From: Phocaeicola_A sp045647865
GTDB taxonomy: Bacteria; Bacteroidota; Bacteroidia; Bacteroidales; Bacteroidaceae
Direction of reading: 5' to 3'
Length of the DNA: 64,000 nucleotides
Assembly: GCA_045647865.1 (NCBI GenBank)
Contig: JAZRMW010000001.1
Coordinates: 4,663-68,662 of the forward strand
In this document: piece by piece, positions 18,388 through 27,448 of the stretch
How positions within the stretch are numbered: the first letter of the stretch is position 1
Layout: each line of letters begins with the position of its first letter
Translations under genes and position numbers: made by a program
The notes under the pieces: model-generated
The model's database searches: none
Told to the model about the DNA's origin: nothing
What the model saw: the letters and a program-made list of their open reading frames with translations, nothing else

Positions 18388-19773
18388 ATGGATGCAAAAG
18401 AAATCAAAGCAGTATATTTCGTAGGTGCAGGAGGAATCGGAATGAGTGCCATTGCACGCTATTTTTTGTCACAAGGAAAAGTTGTGGCCGGCTATGATCG
18501 TACACCCAGTACACTGACTGCCAACCTTATTGAAGAAGGAGCATTGATACATTATGAGGAAGACATCGAACTGATTCCCTCAGCCTGCAAAGAGAAAGAA
18601 AGCACGCTGGTGGTTTATACCCCTGCCATTCCTCAAGACCATCAAGAACTGACATGGTTCAAGCAAAATGGCTTTGAGATTCAAAAACGCGCCCAGGTTT
18701 TAGGAACCATCACCAACAGAGCCAAAGCACTGTGCATCGCTGGAACACACGGCAAAACAACCACCAGCACCATGTTGGCTCATCTGATGAACCAGACAGC
18801 TAATGGATGCAACGCGTTTTTGGGAGGAATAGCCAAGAATTATGGGACCAATCACATCCTCTCTGAGAAAAGCCCATGGGTAGTTATCGAAGCCGATGAA
18901 TTCGACCGGTCATTCCATCATCTGTCTCCTTATATCACTGCCATCACCAGTACTGACCCCGACCACCTGGATATCTATGGCACTAAAGAAGCCTATCTGG
19001 AAAGTTTCAACCACTACTCTTCACTCATCCAACCAGGTGGATCACTGGTCATACATGAAGGGTTGGAAATGACTCCACGCTTACAGGAAGGAGTAAACTG
19101 CTACACCTATGCCCGCCATAGTGGTGATTTCCATGCTCAAAACATCCGTATCGGAGGTGGAGAGATTATCTTTGACTTCATCTCCCCATTTGGCAACATC
19201 CAAGACATCACATTGGGAGTTCCCGTCAGCATCAACATCGACAATAGTATTGCAGCTATGGCTATAGCCCAATTGGCAGGAGCCAAAGAAGAAGAAATCA
19301 AGCAAGCGATGGCCACATTCCGTGGAGTGGACCGCCGTTTCGATTTCCATCTGAAAACCCCAGCCAAAGCATTCATCAGCGATTATGCCCACCATCCGGC
19401 AGAGATTCGTCAAAGTGCACTTTCCATCCGGGAGTTGTATCAGGACAAACGCATCACCGCTATCTTCCAACCCCATTTGTATAGCCGGACCAAAGACTTT
19501 TACCGCGATTTCGCTAATAGTCTTTCACTCTTCGATGAGATTATTTTGACCGATATCTATCCCGCTCGTGAACTTCCTATTCCTGGAGTGACAAGCCAAC
19601 TGATTGCAGACAATCTGAAACCCGGTGTCACATGTACATTATGCCACAAGGAAGAGGTTCCTGAAATTATCCGTCATCGATGCAACGAGATTGAAATACT
19701 CGTATCCCTCGGCGCCGGAGATTTGGAGAATTATGCAGAAGCACTCACAGAGATTATGCAAGGTAAAGAGTAA
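18388..19773 (+). CDS. murC: UDP-MurNAc--L-alanine ligase
   Basis: A 461-residue ligase that adds the first amino acid, L-alanine, to UDP-MurNAc with ATP. The N-terminal Rossmann motif is YFVGAGGIGMSAIARYF; the P-loop is GTHGKTTTS; later blocks are VIEADEFDRSF, TSTDPDHLDIYG, DDYAHHP-like SDYAHHPAEI, and FQPHLYSRTKDF. I prefer ATG 18388, which starts just before the Rossmann strand and leaves a 19-base gap to murG; ATG 18358 would overlap murG by 11 bases and cannot be excluded. Cytoplasmic. Confidence 0.94.
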   Translation: MDAKEIKAVYFVGAGGIGMSAIARYFLSQGKVVAGYDRTPSTLTANLIEEGALIHYEEDIELIPSACKEKESTLVVYTPAIPQDHQELTWFKQNGFEIQKRAQVLGTITNRAKALCIAGTHGKTTTSTMLAHLMNQTANGCNAFLGGIAKNYGTNHILSEKSPWVVIEADEFDRSFHHLSPYITAITSTDPDHLDIYGTKEAYLESFNHYSSLIQPGGSLVIHEGLEMTPRLQEGVNCYTYARHSGDFHAQNIRIGGGEIIFDFISPFGNIQDITLGVPVSINIDNSIAAMAIAQLAGAKEEEIKQAMATFRGVDRRFDFHLKTPAKAFISDYAHHPAEIRQSALSIRELYQDKRITAIFQPHLYSRTKDFYRDFANSLSLFDEIILTDIYPARELPIPGVTSQLIADNLKPGVTCTLCHKEEVPEIIRHRCNEIEILVSLGAGDLENYAEALTEIMQGKE

Positions 19774-19813
19774 ATCATAGCCTGTAAGTCAACAAATCAT
19801 AGTCCATAAATAT

Positions 19814-20542
19814 ATGAAACGTATTCTATCAATAGCAGTCATGCTTCTTGTTACGGCTTATTTGGCCGTAGCTTTCACTTGGATAAGTCGTCCTGCAGAA
19901 GGAGGTCTGTGCCATGGAGTGAAAGTGATTATGGAAGACAGCGCCCAAAGCTGTTTCGTCACTTCAGCCAAAATCACAGCCCTACTGAAGCAGAACCGCC
20001 TATATCCTATCGGGAATCCTATTGACAGCATCCGATGCAGAGACATTGAAAATGTATTGGAGAAAAATACGTTTATCGAAAGCGCTGAATGTTATAAGAC
20101 TCCCTTGGGTGACTTGTGCATCAGTATCCGGCAACGTATTCCCATCTTACGCGTTATGCCCACAGGCAGTATCGGTTACTACATCGATAGCAAGGGCCAA
20201 ACCATGCCTCAAGGAAACCATGCAGCCCACCTGCCCGTCGCTACCGGACATATTGATAAAAAAATGGCTGAAGGAACCTTATTCCACATGGCCCAACTGC
20301 TTCATGAAGATTCCTTCTGGAGCCGACAAGTGGAACAGATAAACGTAACAGATGAAGGCGATTTGGAACTTGTCCCCCGCGTTGGAGACCATATCCTGTT
20401 CCTTGGAAAGCCCGTACGTATAGAAGAGAAATTGAACCGCATCCGTACATTCTATACCAAAGGACTCAGTCGCGTCGGTTGGAACAAATATTCACGCATC
20501 AGTGTCGAGTTCGAAAACCAAGTGATATGCAAGAGAAAATAG
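19814..20542 (+). CDS. ftsQ: FtsQ-like division protein
   Basis: A 242-residue bitopic protein: short cytoplasmic N-terminus, one membrane span (about residues 5-25), then a periplasmic part with a POTRA-like segment (about 37-100) followed by the FtsQ beta domain. FtsQ connects early and late division proteins and binds FtsL/FtsB. The family diverges strongly; recognisable here are TKGLSRVGWNKYSRISVEF near the C-terminus, typical of Bacteroidetes members, and its position between murC and ftsA. Confidence 0.88.
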   Translation: MKRILSIAVMLLVTAYLAVAFTWISRPAEGGLCHGVKVIMEDSAQSCFVTSAKITALLKQNRLYPIGNPIDSIRCRDIENVLEKNTFIESAECYKTPLGDLCISIRQRIPILRVMPTGSIGYYIDSKGQTMPQGNHAAHLPVATGHIDKKMAEGTLFHMAQLLHEDSFWSRQVEQINVTDEGDLELVPRVGDHILFLGKPVRIEEKLNRIRTFYTKGLSRVGWNKYSRISVEFENQVICKRK

Positions 20543-20580
20543 GATTACTGATAAACTTTGAATTTTACACATAAATATAT

Positions 20581-22080
20581 ATGGCAACAACAACAAATTT
20601 CATGGTAGCCATTGAGCTCGGCTCCACCCGCATCACAGGTGTTGCTGGACAAAAATCCTCTGATGGCGGTCTCACCATACTGGCTTTTGCCAGCGAAGAT
20701 GCTTCAGTCTGCATCCGTAAAGGCACAGTCTTCAATATCGACAAGGCTGCCCAAGCCATCACTTCCATCATCAACAAGCTGGAAGCCACACTGGATGCAA
20801 CCATAGCAAAAGTCTATGTCGGTATCAGCGGACAATCCATACGTACCGTCAAGAATTCTGTCACACGCCAATTCGATGGAGAAATCCGTATAACTACCGA
20901 AATAGTGGATCAACTGATTGCAGCCAGCCGAAGTACACAAATGCCCGGACACGAAATTCTTCAAGTCATTCCACAGGAATATCGTGTAGGAACCGGACTC
21001 CAAGCAGACCCTGTCGGTGTCATTACCAGCCACATTGAAGGACGCTTCCTCCATGTCATTGCCCGTGCAGGCTTGAAGCGTAACATTGATGAATGTTTTA
21101 CCCTGGCAAAAACCCGTATTGCGGGTTACTTCACTGCGCCTATCGAAATGGCCCGTATTACGGCTACCGATACAGAATTGCGTACCGGATGTGCCCTTGT
21201 TGACTTCGGTGCAGAAACCACCACCCTACAAGTTTACAAGGATCATCTCCTGCGCCACCTCGTCGTACTCCCATTGGGTAGCAACAACATCACCAAAGAT
21301 ATCTGCCACCTCAACATTGAAGAGGCTGATGCCGAAGAGTTGAAAATCAAATATGCATCCGCCTATACTGAATTCGACGAAACCACCTCGAACGCTCCAG
21401 ATCGTACATACACTTTCGGAACCGATGCTACCTCTACCATCTCCGAACGTACACTCGGTGAAATCACCGAAGCCCGCATGGAAGAGATTATCGTCAACCT
21501 ATGGCATCAAATCCAGTTGTCAGGATATGAAGACAAACTCATGTCTGGTTTCATCGCTACTGGCGGAGGTTCGCACATCGCTCAGCTCCAGACAGCTATC
21601 CAGAAGAAAACGGGTATTGAGAAGTTCCGCCATGCCACCTATATCATACCTCATGTGGAAAGCGTAACCCCCGAACTATTGGTAAGAAACAGCCGTACAT
21701 GCACGCTGTTGGGATTGCTATATAGCGCACGCGAAAATTGTCGCGAACAGACCCCACCACGCGACCTCTTTACGGAAGAAACAAGCCAGACTGAAGCCGA
21801 ACAATTGCAAAAGGAACAAGAACTTGATCGCCAGAAGGCCGAAGCCGCACGCATAGCTCAGGAAGAAGAGGCTGCACGCGCTGCCGAAGCTGCACGCATC
21901 GCACAAGAAAAAGCCGAACAAGAGGCTGCTCTCCGTCGGGAAGAAGAAGAACGATTGGAAGCCGAACGACGTGCCAAAGCAGCAGAAGAGAAACGCATCC
22001 GTCGTGAAAAAAGCCTTTGGGGGCAACTCCAGAAATGGGGAAAGAAACTGGCTGAAGACATTGTGAATGGAGACGAATAA
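20581..22080 (+). CDS. ftsA: FtsA with a long charged coiled-coil tail
   Basis: A 499-residue actin-like protein that anchors FtsZ filaments to the membrane. The actin-fold motifs are AIELGSTRITGVAG (phosphate 1), ALVDFGAETTTLQVY (phosphate 2) and IATGGGSHIAQL (adenosine). The fold ends near residue 394. About 80 residues of alternating Glu/Ala/Arg/Lys with the repeated word AARIAQE (about 400-477) then form a predicted coiled coil, followed by an amphipathic helix (SLWGQLQKWGKKLAEDI) that fits the membrane-targeting sequence. The coil would hold the actin domain away from the membrane, unlike the short linker of E. coli FtsA (420 residues). Confidence 0.95.
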   Translation: MATTTNFMVAIELGSTRITGVAGQKSSDGGLTILAFASEDASVCIRKGTVFNIDKAAQAITSIINKLEATLDATIAKVYVGISGQSIRTVKNSVTRQFDGEIRITTEIVDQLIAASRSTQMPGHEILQVIPQEYRVGTGLQADPVGVITSHIEGRFLHVIARAGLKRNIDECFTLAKTRIAGYFTAPIEMARITATDTELRTGCALVDFGAETTTLQVYKDHLLRHLVVLPLGSNNITKDICHLNIEEADAEELKIKYASAYTEFDETTSNAPDRTYTFGTDATSTISERTLGEITEARMEEIIVNLWHQIQLSGYEDKLMSGFIATGGGSHIAQLQTAIQKKTGIEKFRHATYIIPHVESVTPELLVRNSRTCTLLGLLYSARENCREQTPPRDLFTEETSQTEAEQLQKEQELDRQKAEAARIAQEEEAARAAEAARIAQEKAEQEAALRREEEERLEAERRAKAAEEKRIRREKSLWGQLQKWGKKLAEDIVNGDE

Positions 22081-22158
22081 CATCAAGCTACTGACCTCTA
22101 AGAATATAATCGGTACATGCAAATTGTACCATGCAAATCGTAAATTGTAAATGTAATT

Positions 22159-23514
22159 ATGGAAGATAACAACCTTCTCCCCATCAATATCCCGACGGCC
22201 GACCCACACATCATCAAAGTCATTGGTGTAGGTGGTGGCGGTAGCAATGCCGTTAAGAATATGTATCGCGAAGGCATCCACGATGTAACCTTCGTACTCT
22301 GCAATACCGACCGACAAGCTTTGGCCTCATCCGATATACCTATCAAGATACAACTCGGACGCGAAACAACCAAAGGACTTGGTGCAGGCAACGACCCCGA
22401 AGTGGCCCGCCAAGCAGCCGAAGAAAGCATCGATGACATCCGTGCCCTATTCCAAGATGATACACAAATGGTATTCATCACCGCAGGCATGGGTGGAGGT
22501 ACAGGCACAGGAGCGGCACCCGTCGTGGCACGCATCGCCAAGGAGATGGACATCCTCACCGTAGGTATCGTCACTATCCCCTTCAAGTTTGAGCGCCAAC
22601 GCAAGATTGTACAGGCTCTCAAGGGCGTTGAAGCCATTGCCAAACACGTTGATGCCCTACTCGTCATCAACAACGAACGCCTGCTTGCGACCTACCCCAA
22701 CCTACCCGTCAAGGAAGGTTTCCGCATGGTGGACGAAACCCTTACGGTAGCTACCCGTAGCATTGCCGAAATCATCACCGTAGAGGGTATCATGAACCTC
22801 GACTTCCGCGATGTAAGCAAAATCCTCAAGGATGGAGGTGTAGCCATCATGGCTACAGGTATGGGTGTAGGTGAACGCCGACTCGAGGCCGCCATACGCG
22901 ATGCCCTCAACTCCCCTCTCCTGAACGACAACGATATCTATAATTCACGCAAAATCCTCTTCAACATCTACCAATCGGCCAAAAAACCACTCATTGTAGA
23001 AGAATTCGAAGAGTTGAACCGTTTTATGGAACAGTTTGAGTCCAACGACATCGAGGTCATCTGGGGAGTAGCCGATTCGCCCAATCTGGACGAAGAGGTC
23101 AAAATCACCATCCTTGCTTCAGGCTTCGGCATGGGAAACATTCCCGGTATGGACGAAGCCATCCGCCAACGTCGCCAGCAACAGAATGCCATCAGCGAAC
23201 GCGAACGCATCGATCGCGAAGAACAAGAGCGACAAATGGTTGAGAAATTCTACGGACATTCCAAACTGGATCAGAAACGTGTCGTACGAAGCTTCATTCT
23301 GCAGGATGCCGACCTTGACAATGATGCCCTTATCTCTTCCCTTGAATCCTCGCCCACATGGAAGCGTACATCAGCCGGACTTTCCGACCTCGAGGCATCT
23401 GCCCGTGCCGCGGCAGAAACGAGTGAAGAAACCCGAAATTCCAATGAAGAGGGGAAAAACGAAGAAGGATTATCCGTTGGACACGACAAATCCAATGGCA
23501 TTATTACATTTTAA
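22159..23514 (+). CDS. ftsZ: FtsZ cell-division GTPase
   Basis: A 451-residue tubulin homologue that forms the Z-ring. The GTP-binding elements are GVGGGGSNAVKNM near residue 22, the tubulin signature GGGTGTG at 112-118, and NLDFRDV. The T7 loop for GTP hydrolysis is NLDFRDVSKIL. The core ends at about residue 325; a long polar linker with an SFILQDADLDNDAL segment follows, and the protein ends NGIITF, not the DIPxFLR-type peptide of proteobacteria. The 78-base spacer after ftsA holds the palindrome GGTACA/TGTACC and repeated CATGCAAAT words. Confidence 0.97.
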   Translation: MEDNNLLPINIPTADPHIIKVIGVGGGGSNAVKNMYREGIHDVTFVLCNTDRQALASSDIPIKIQLGRETTKGLGAGNDPEVARQAAEESIDDIRALFQDDTQMVFITAGMGGGTGTGAAPVVARIAKEMDILTVGIVTIPFKFERQRKIVQALKGVEAIAKHVDALLVINNERLLATYPNLPVKEGFRMVDETLTVATRSIAEIITVEGIMNLDFRDVSKILKDGGVAIMATGMGVGERRLEAAIRDALNSPLLNDNDIYNSRKILFNIYQSAKKPLIVEEFEELNRFMEQFESNDIEVIWGVADSPNLDEEVKITILASGFGMGNIPGMDEAIRQRRQQQNAISERERIDREEQERQMVEKFYGHSKLDQKRVVRSFILQDADLDNDALISSLESSPTWKRTSAGLSDLEASARAAAETSEETRNSNEEGKNEEGLSVGHDKSNGIITF

Positions 23515-23516
23515 GA

Positions 23517-23593
23517 GTGAGTTGGTTGTTAGTGAGTTGGTGAGTTACTAAATTCCAACTCACTAACTATAAACTCACTAACCACCAACTCAC
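23517..23593. repeat. Inverted repeat between convergent ftsZ and the ROK gene
   Basis: Arms 23517-23538 and 23572-23593 pair over 22 bases with one mismatch; both consist of the repeated word GTGAGTTGGT. The right arm overlaps the stop codon of the minus-strand kinase gene. It probably ends transcription of both genes. Confidence 0.7.
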
Positions 23594-24522
23594 GCATCCC
23601 ACCCCAATGCGCTGGCACCCAATACAGCCGCATCGGCATCCTTCAATTCCGATAGGAGGATTTTCGTTTTCCCCTTAAATATAGGCATTACATTCGCTTC
23701 CATCGCTTCACGGACAGGACGCATGATGTATTCACCGGCCTTTGTCAATCCACCAAACAGAATGATAGCCTCCGGACTACTGAATGCGATGAAGTCAACA
23801 ATTGCCCGCCCCAACGTTTCGCCCGTACGGCGAAAAATCTCCAAGGCCCGTTCATCACCTTTCACCGCTGCATCATATACCTCTTTCGAAGTCAACTCCT
23901 CGCCCATCACTTCACGAGCCGTGCGTGCCACACCCGTAGCAGAACAATAGGTCTCCAGACATCCGCGCCGACCACATCCACACTGGCGTGCTTCGGGCGA
24001 ACGGTCCACACACACATGGCCCAATTCACCGGCAAACCCGTCGTGGCCGTACACCATCTGTCCGTTAATCACAATACCGCTTCCTACCCCCGTACCCAAG
24101 GTAATCATAATGAAATCCTTCATTCCACGGGCCGCTCCGTAAGTCATCTCGCCCAAGGCTGCCGCATTGGCATCGTTGGTCATTGCCACAGGGATACCTA
24201 TTTTTTGCCTAAACATATCGGCAAGGGGTACAATTCCTTTCCAAGGCAAGTTGGGTGCCTGCTCAATGGTACCGCGATAATAGTTGGCATTCGGTGCACC
24301 GATGCCCATGCCGCGGAAGTTATCCGCACCGCCATGCTCCTCAATCAGCGGAATCAGTTTGGCACACACGGCCTCCACATACTCTTCCACCTGCTCATAT
24401 TGTCCCGTCTTCACCGCATCGGTCGCCAGGATGTTTCCCTGCTGGTCCACGATGCCCATCACAGTGTTCGTTCCACCTATATCCATGCCCACCACATAGG
24501 GCTTACCTGTTGATGTCTCCAT
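23590..24522 (-). CDS. ROK-family glucokinase
   Basis: A 310-residue sugar kinase that phosphorylates glucose (or a related hexose or N-acetyl sugar) with ATP in the cytoplasm. The N-terminal phosphate loop is VGMDIGGTNTVMGIVD; the sugar-binding region includes GIGAPNANYYRGTIEQAPN with the catalytic Asp in MTNDANAAALGE; the ROK zinc motif is CGCGRRGCLET with a preceding GH. The start is set at 24522 (METSTGKPYVVGMD); the frame extends to 24681 but that extension has no family resemblance. It is a single gene transcribed towards ftsZ. Confidence 0.92.
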   Translation of the reverse strand: METSTGKPYVVGMDIGGTNTVMGIVDQQGNILATDAVKTGQYEQVEEYVEAVCAKLIPLIEEHGGADNFRGMGIGAPNANYYRGTIEQAPNLPWKGIVPLADMFRQKIGIPVAMTNDANAAALGEMTYGAARGMKDFIMITLGTGVGSGIVINGQMVYGHDGFAGELGHVCVDRSPEARQCGCGRRGCLETYCSATGVARTAREVMGEELTSKEVYDAAVKGDERALEIFRRTGETLGRAIVDFIAFSSPEAIILFGGLTKAGEYIMRPVREAMEANVMPIFKGKTKILLSELKDADAAVLGASALGWDA

Positions 24523-24735
24523 ATCTTTTATTCTTATTATCTTATAGTGATACGCAAAGGAAGAAAAGATTTCAGAGTCTGACAAATCTTTCTTTCCTTT
24601 TTTTCGTTTTACCACTCTATTTAACGCTTCGACAGGTTTCAAGGTTACACATAATAGGTTAATTGCCTTCCTATTGTCCAAATTGTCAATAGTGCAGGAT
24701 TCTCTCCTATTCCAACAAATAATGGGGCGTAAACC

Positions 24736-24743
24736 TATATTTG
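24736..24743 (+). promoter_or_regulatory. Orphan -7 box
   Basis: TATATTTG is an exact TAnnTTTG box, 860 bases before the next clear gene. A transcript from here could be a small RNA, a long leader or the carrier of the tiny ORFs that follow. No -33 TTTG was recognised. Confidence 0.35.
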
Positions 24744-25022
24744 TTTAATATAAATAAGCGATGGTATTCACTACTTACATTTTGTCAAAACTGCATATTC
24801 TTTACTCGAGAATTCTGTATTTCCGTATAGGAGTACAGGGATTTCTAAATACACGAAGGATTTGAGGCCAAAATTCGTCCATCTATCAGACATCCAAATC
24901 GATAGGGCCGTTTTTTCTTGTCAGTTTTTTAAGGCAAATAGAAATTGAAGAGTCGTAAAAAACATTCCTATCTACTTGAAATAGTGCCTCATACTGCAAA
25001 AACAGGGCATTACCGGACCAAA

Positions 25023-25165
25023 TCCATGAGTTATCCGACAAAGATTAAGAGTGCTTGGGCCAAAATTAAGAGTTATTTGGCCAAGCTTAAGAGTTATTTA
25101 GCCAGACTTAAGAGATAGTTCGGTCAGACTTAAGCGTTACCAAAATAAGACTTAAGCGTAGGATG
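25023..25165 (+). repeat. Direct-repeat array with 21-22-base period
   Basis: About seven imperfect units, each centred on [AC]TTAAGAGT with a GGCCA-like segment between, begin at about 25023, 25044, 25065, 25086, 25107, 25129 and 25151. Steps are 21, 21, 21, 21, 22 and 22 bases, that is two helical turns. The last two units read CTTAAGCGT. It could be a protein-binding array, a decaying minisatellite or the coding part of a heptad peptide. Confidence 0.8.
25026..25118 (+). CDS. Candidate 30-residue cationic heptad-repeat peptide
   Basis: ATG 25026 opens a 30-codon ORF ending in TAG 25116-25118 that lies exactly on the repeat array. The peptide is three near-identical heptads KIKSAWA, KIKSYLA, KLKSYLA followed by RLKR, preceded by MSYPT. 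It would be a strongly basic amphipathic helix. Conservative changes between units (I/L, K/R) hint at coding selection, but the last two DNA units lie beyond the stop and shift frame, which argues for a DNA role. Expression is unproven; no promoter lies within 280 bases. Confidence 0.3.
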   Translation: MSYPTKIKSAWAKIKSYLAKLKSYLARLKR

Positions 25166-25498
25166 ACAAAGGTTAATCCCCAAAAATCATTTTCCCTTGT
25201 TTTTTTGCTTCCCAATAAGGAGTTTTTAAAGCCTTGTTTTCTGTATAATTATACAACACCAAGGGAAAAATCAATGATTTTTCTGCATATATATTACTTT
25301 TATCCTCCGTATATACACTATTCAAACTGACAAATCGCAAGAATATTAAGTATAACCATTACAAAAGAGACATCAAAACGCTCAATTTATTTACTTATGA
25401 TAGCTTCTTTTTATATTCCTTATATAGAATTCACGTCAAGTTACAAAGAGCTATTTCACATTTTTATTTCTACAAGATTATAAATCCCCATTTATGCG

Positions 25499-25506
25499 TA
25501 TATTTG
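25499..25506 (+). promoter_or_regulatory. -7 box for the sigma-factor operon
   Basis: TATATTTG matches TAnnTTTG and lies 97 bases before the first gene, giving a leader of about 90 bases. Confidence 0.55.
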
Positions 25507-25603
25507 CACAAAAGAAAAAAACACTTTCCCCCTGTTACAAATCCAGAGGTTCATCGTTTAGCTTTATAGAAAGGAAAACTTCACAAACAAAAGAGACAGA
25601 CCT

Positions 25604-27418
25604 ATGAACAGAAAGAGCATCATATTTTCCGCATGGCTGCTGACAAGTGCCGCCCATGCCTTTGCCCAACAGGAGGTGCCGCAGGAATCCACCTTCTTGA
25701 ACCCCGAGCGGGTGATCATCAAGGACGGCCGCGATTCGATGAACATCACCATCAAGGGACGTCAGGGGGAACCCGACTTCACATTCTCCCGCACCGTAAT
25801 GTATCCATCGGACGAAGTGACGGTGACGCGCGAACGCCGCACCCATCCCGACTTCTCCATCCCCTTCGGCATCAACTCGATAAAGGACAAAGAGGAGACG
25901 TTCGAGATGAAGGGGACACGTACCTTCGTTGCCAACGGATTCGAGTGTAAGATATTAACGGACAGCACCGTCAGTATTTCCCGCATGCCTGTTGCATACC
26001 TCACGGATGCAATGACAGATTCGGTATTCCACATCCCGGCCTTCGTCGAATACGATGGAAAGACCTATCAGGTAAGGGAGATTGCAGAGAGAGGTTTCAC
26101 CGTCAACAACAACATCAAGCACCTCGTCATTGATGAGGGAATCAAGGCCATCAATTTCAGGGCCTTCATCTGTTGCTATAACTTGGAATCCGTCCGTATT
26201 CCTGCATCGCTCAGTTTCATCGACCATGATATTTTTGGAGGTTGTCACAATCTGAAAAGCATTGTTGTCAATCCCGCCAATAAAGTTTTTGATTCGCGGG
26301 ATAACTGCAATGCCATAATTGAGACGGAATTCAACAGACTCGTAGCAGGATGTGGAGGTTCTTCCATTCCATCCAGTGTCACAACTATCGGAGAAGCCGC
26401 CTTTGCCAGTTGCCGTTTCTTGGAAAGTATAACCATACCGGAAGGGGTTACGCAAATTAGAGAATCAGCATTCAGTGGCTGCATCGAATTAAAATCCATC
26501 TCCCTACCGCAATCTCTCGAAGACATAGAAGACGGTGCATTTGGAGGATGCGAATCATTACAGTCTATTGTCATTCCAAAGAATGTAGGGTTTATAGGGA
26601 AAAGTCTTTTCAGATATTGCAATCAACTGGTATCAATCACGGTCGAAAAAGGGAACAAACGTTACGATTCGCGACAGAATTGCAACGCTATTATTGAAAC
26701 AGAAAGCAACAAACTTGTGGCAGCCTGTGCCGGAACACGCCTGATCGAAGGTATCGAAGAAATTGGCAGAGAAGCCTTTTATGGTGTACCACTATATGAG
26801 TTGCACATCCCCAAAAGTGTGACAAGCGCGGAGCAGTGGGCATTTAGCGGATGTGACAATCTGAAGTCCATTACCGTGGACGAAGATAATCCGGCTTACA
26901 CCTCCCCTGCCGGTAGCAATGTACTGCTCACCAAAGATGGCAAGACGTTGATTAAGGGATGTCCCACCTCTGTCATTCCCCAAGGAGTTACAACCATCGG
27001 AGAGGGTGCATTTAGTAGAGTAAACTTTACGAACTCCTGCTTGTATCTCCCTGATGGACTGAAAGGAATAGACCATATGGCATTTTACGGATGTACGAAT
27101 TTATACCAAGTGACTGTTCCTTCATCAGTAGAATATATCAGTGAACATGCCTTTGCCAATTGTCCGAATTTGAATATCGCAATGCTGAAGGGGGGAGGAA
27201 AGGCTTTAGGCCCTTATGCTTTTGCTGCTTGCAAAGGGTTAGTTATCACCCAATTGCCCGAAGAGATGACTACTATAGAACATGGGGCATTCTACGGTTG
27301 CACAAACCTTTACGGCATAGGCCTGCCATCTTCCCTTCAAGAAGTTGGGCGCAACGCATTCAAAGATTGCCCTTGCGAAAAGGAAGTGCTGCAACTGGTG
27401 CAGAAGAACAAAAAGTAA
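25604..27418 (+). CDS. Secreted BspA-like leucine-rich-repeat protein
   Basis: A 604-residue exported protein with a signal peptide ending near HAFAQ. Residues about 29-80 form a small domain with core DSMNITIKGRQGEPDF that recurs in the last gene of this operon. From about residue 125 to the C-terminus there are LRR_5/BspA-type repeats (consensus IP..V..I...AF.GC..L..I), including SAFSGCIELKSI, GAFGGCESLQSI and WAFSGCDNLKSI. Such proteins are surface or periplasmic and often bind host or microbial ligands. It heads a five-gene operon; the ECF sigma gene starts 30 bases later. No catalytic domain was seen. Confidence 0.85.
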   Translation: MNRKSIIFSAWLLTSAAHAFAQQEVPQESTFLNPERVIIKDGRDSMNITIKGRQGEPDFTFSRTVMYPSDEVTVTRERRTHPDFSIPFGINSIKDKEETFEMKGTRTFVANGFECKILTDSTVSISRMPVAYLTDAMTDSVFHIPAFVEYDGKTYQVREIAERGFTVNNNIKHLVIDEGIKAINFRAFICCYNLESVRIPASLSFIDHDIFGGCHNLKSIVVNPANKVFDSRDNCNAIIETEFNRLVAGCGGSSIPSSVTTIGEAAFASCRFLESITIPEGVTQIRESAFSGCIELKSISLPQSLEDIEDGAFGGCESLQSIVIPKNVGFIGKSLFRYCNQLVSITVEKGNKRYDSRQNCNAIIETESNKLVAACAGTRLIEGIEEIGREAFYGVPLYELHIPKSVTSAEQWAFSGCDNLKSITVDEDNPAYTSPAGSNVLLTKDGKTLIKGCPTSVIPQGVTTIGEGAFSRVNFTNSCLYLPDGLKGIDHMAFYGCTNLYQVTVPSSVEYISEHAFANCPNLNIAMLKGGGKALGPYAFAACKGLVITQLPEEMTTIEHGAFYGCTNLYGIGLPSSLQEVGRNAFKDCPCEKEVLQLVQKNKK

Positions 27419-27448
27419 GAGCGCAAACACTTCTCTCCATCACCATTC

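Larger units (their letters stand above)
24523..25603. other. 1.1-kb gene-poor region
   Basis: This stretch holds no ORF of normal size on either strand. It contains an orphan + strand -7 box (24736-24743), a doubtful 34-codon ORF 24761-24865, the 21-base repeat array 25023-25165 with an embedded 30-codon ORF, and the -7 box of the leucine-rich-repeat gene (25499-25506). The remainder is AT-rich without visible structure. Confidence 0.6.

Noticed and set aside
21718..22317. 199-codon minus-strand ORF over the ftsA tail
   Set aside because: It mirrors the low-complexity coiled coil of FtsA and gives a Phe/Ser/Cys-rich product typical of antisense to Glu/Ala/Lys codons.
25023..25165. CRISPR array
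   Set aside because: The period is only 21-22 bases with no unique spacers and no cas genes nearby. The same holds for the array at 38.3 kb.
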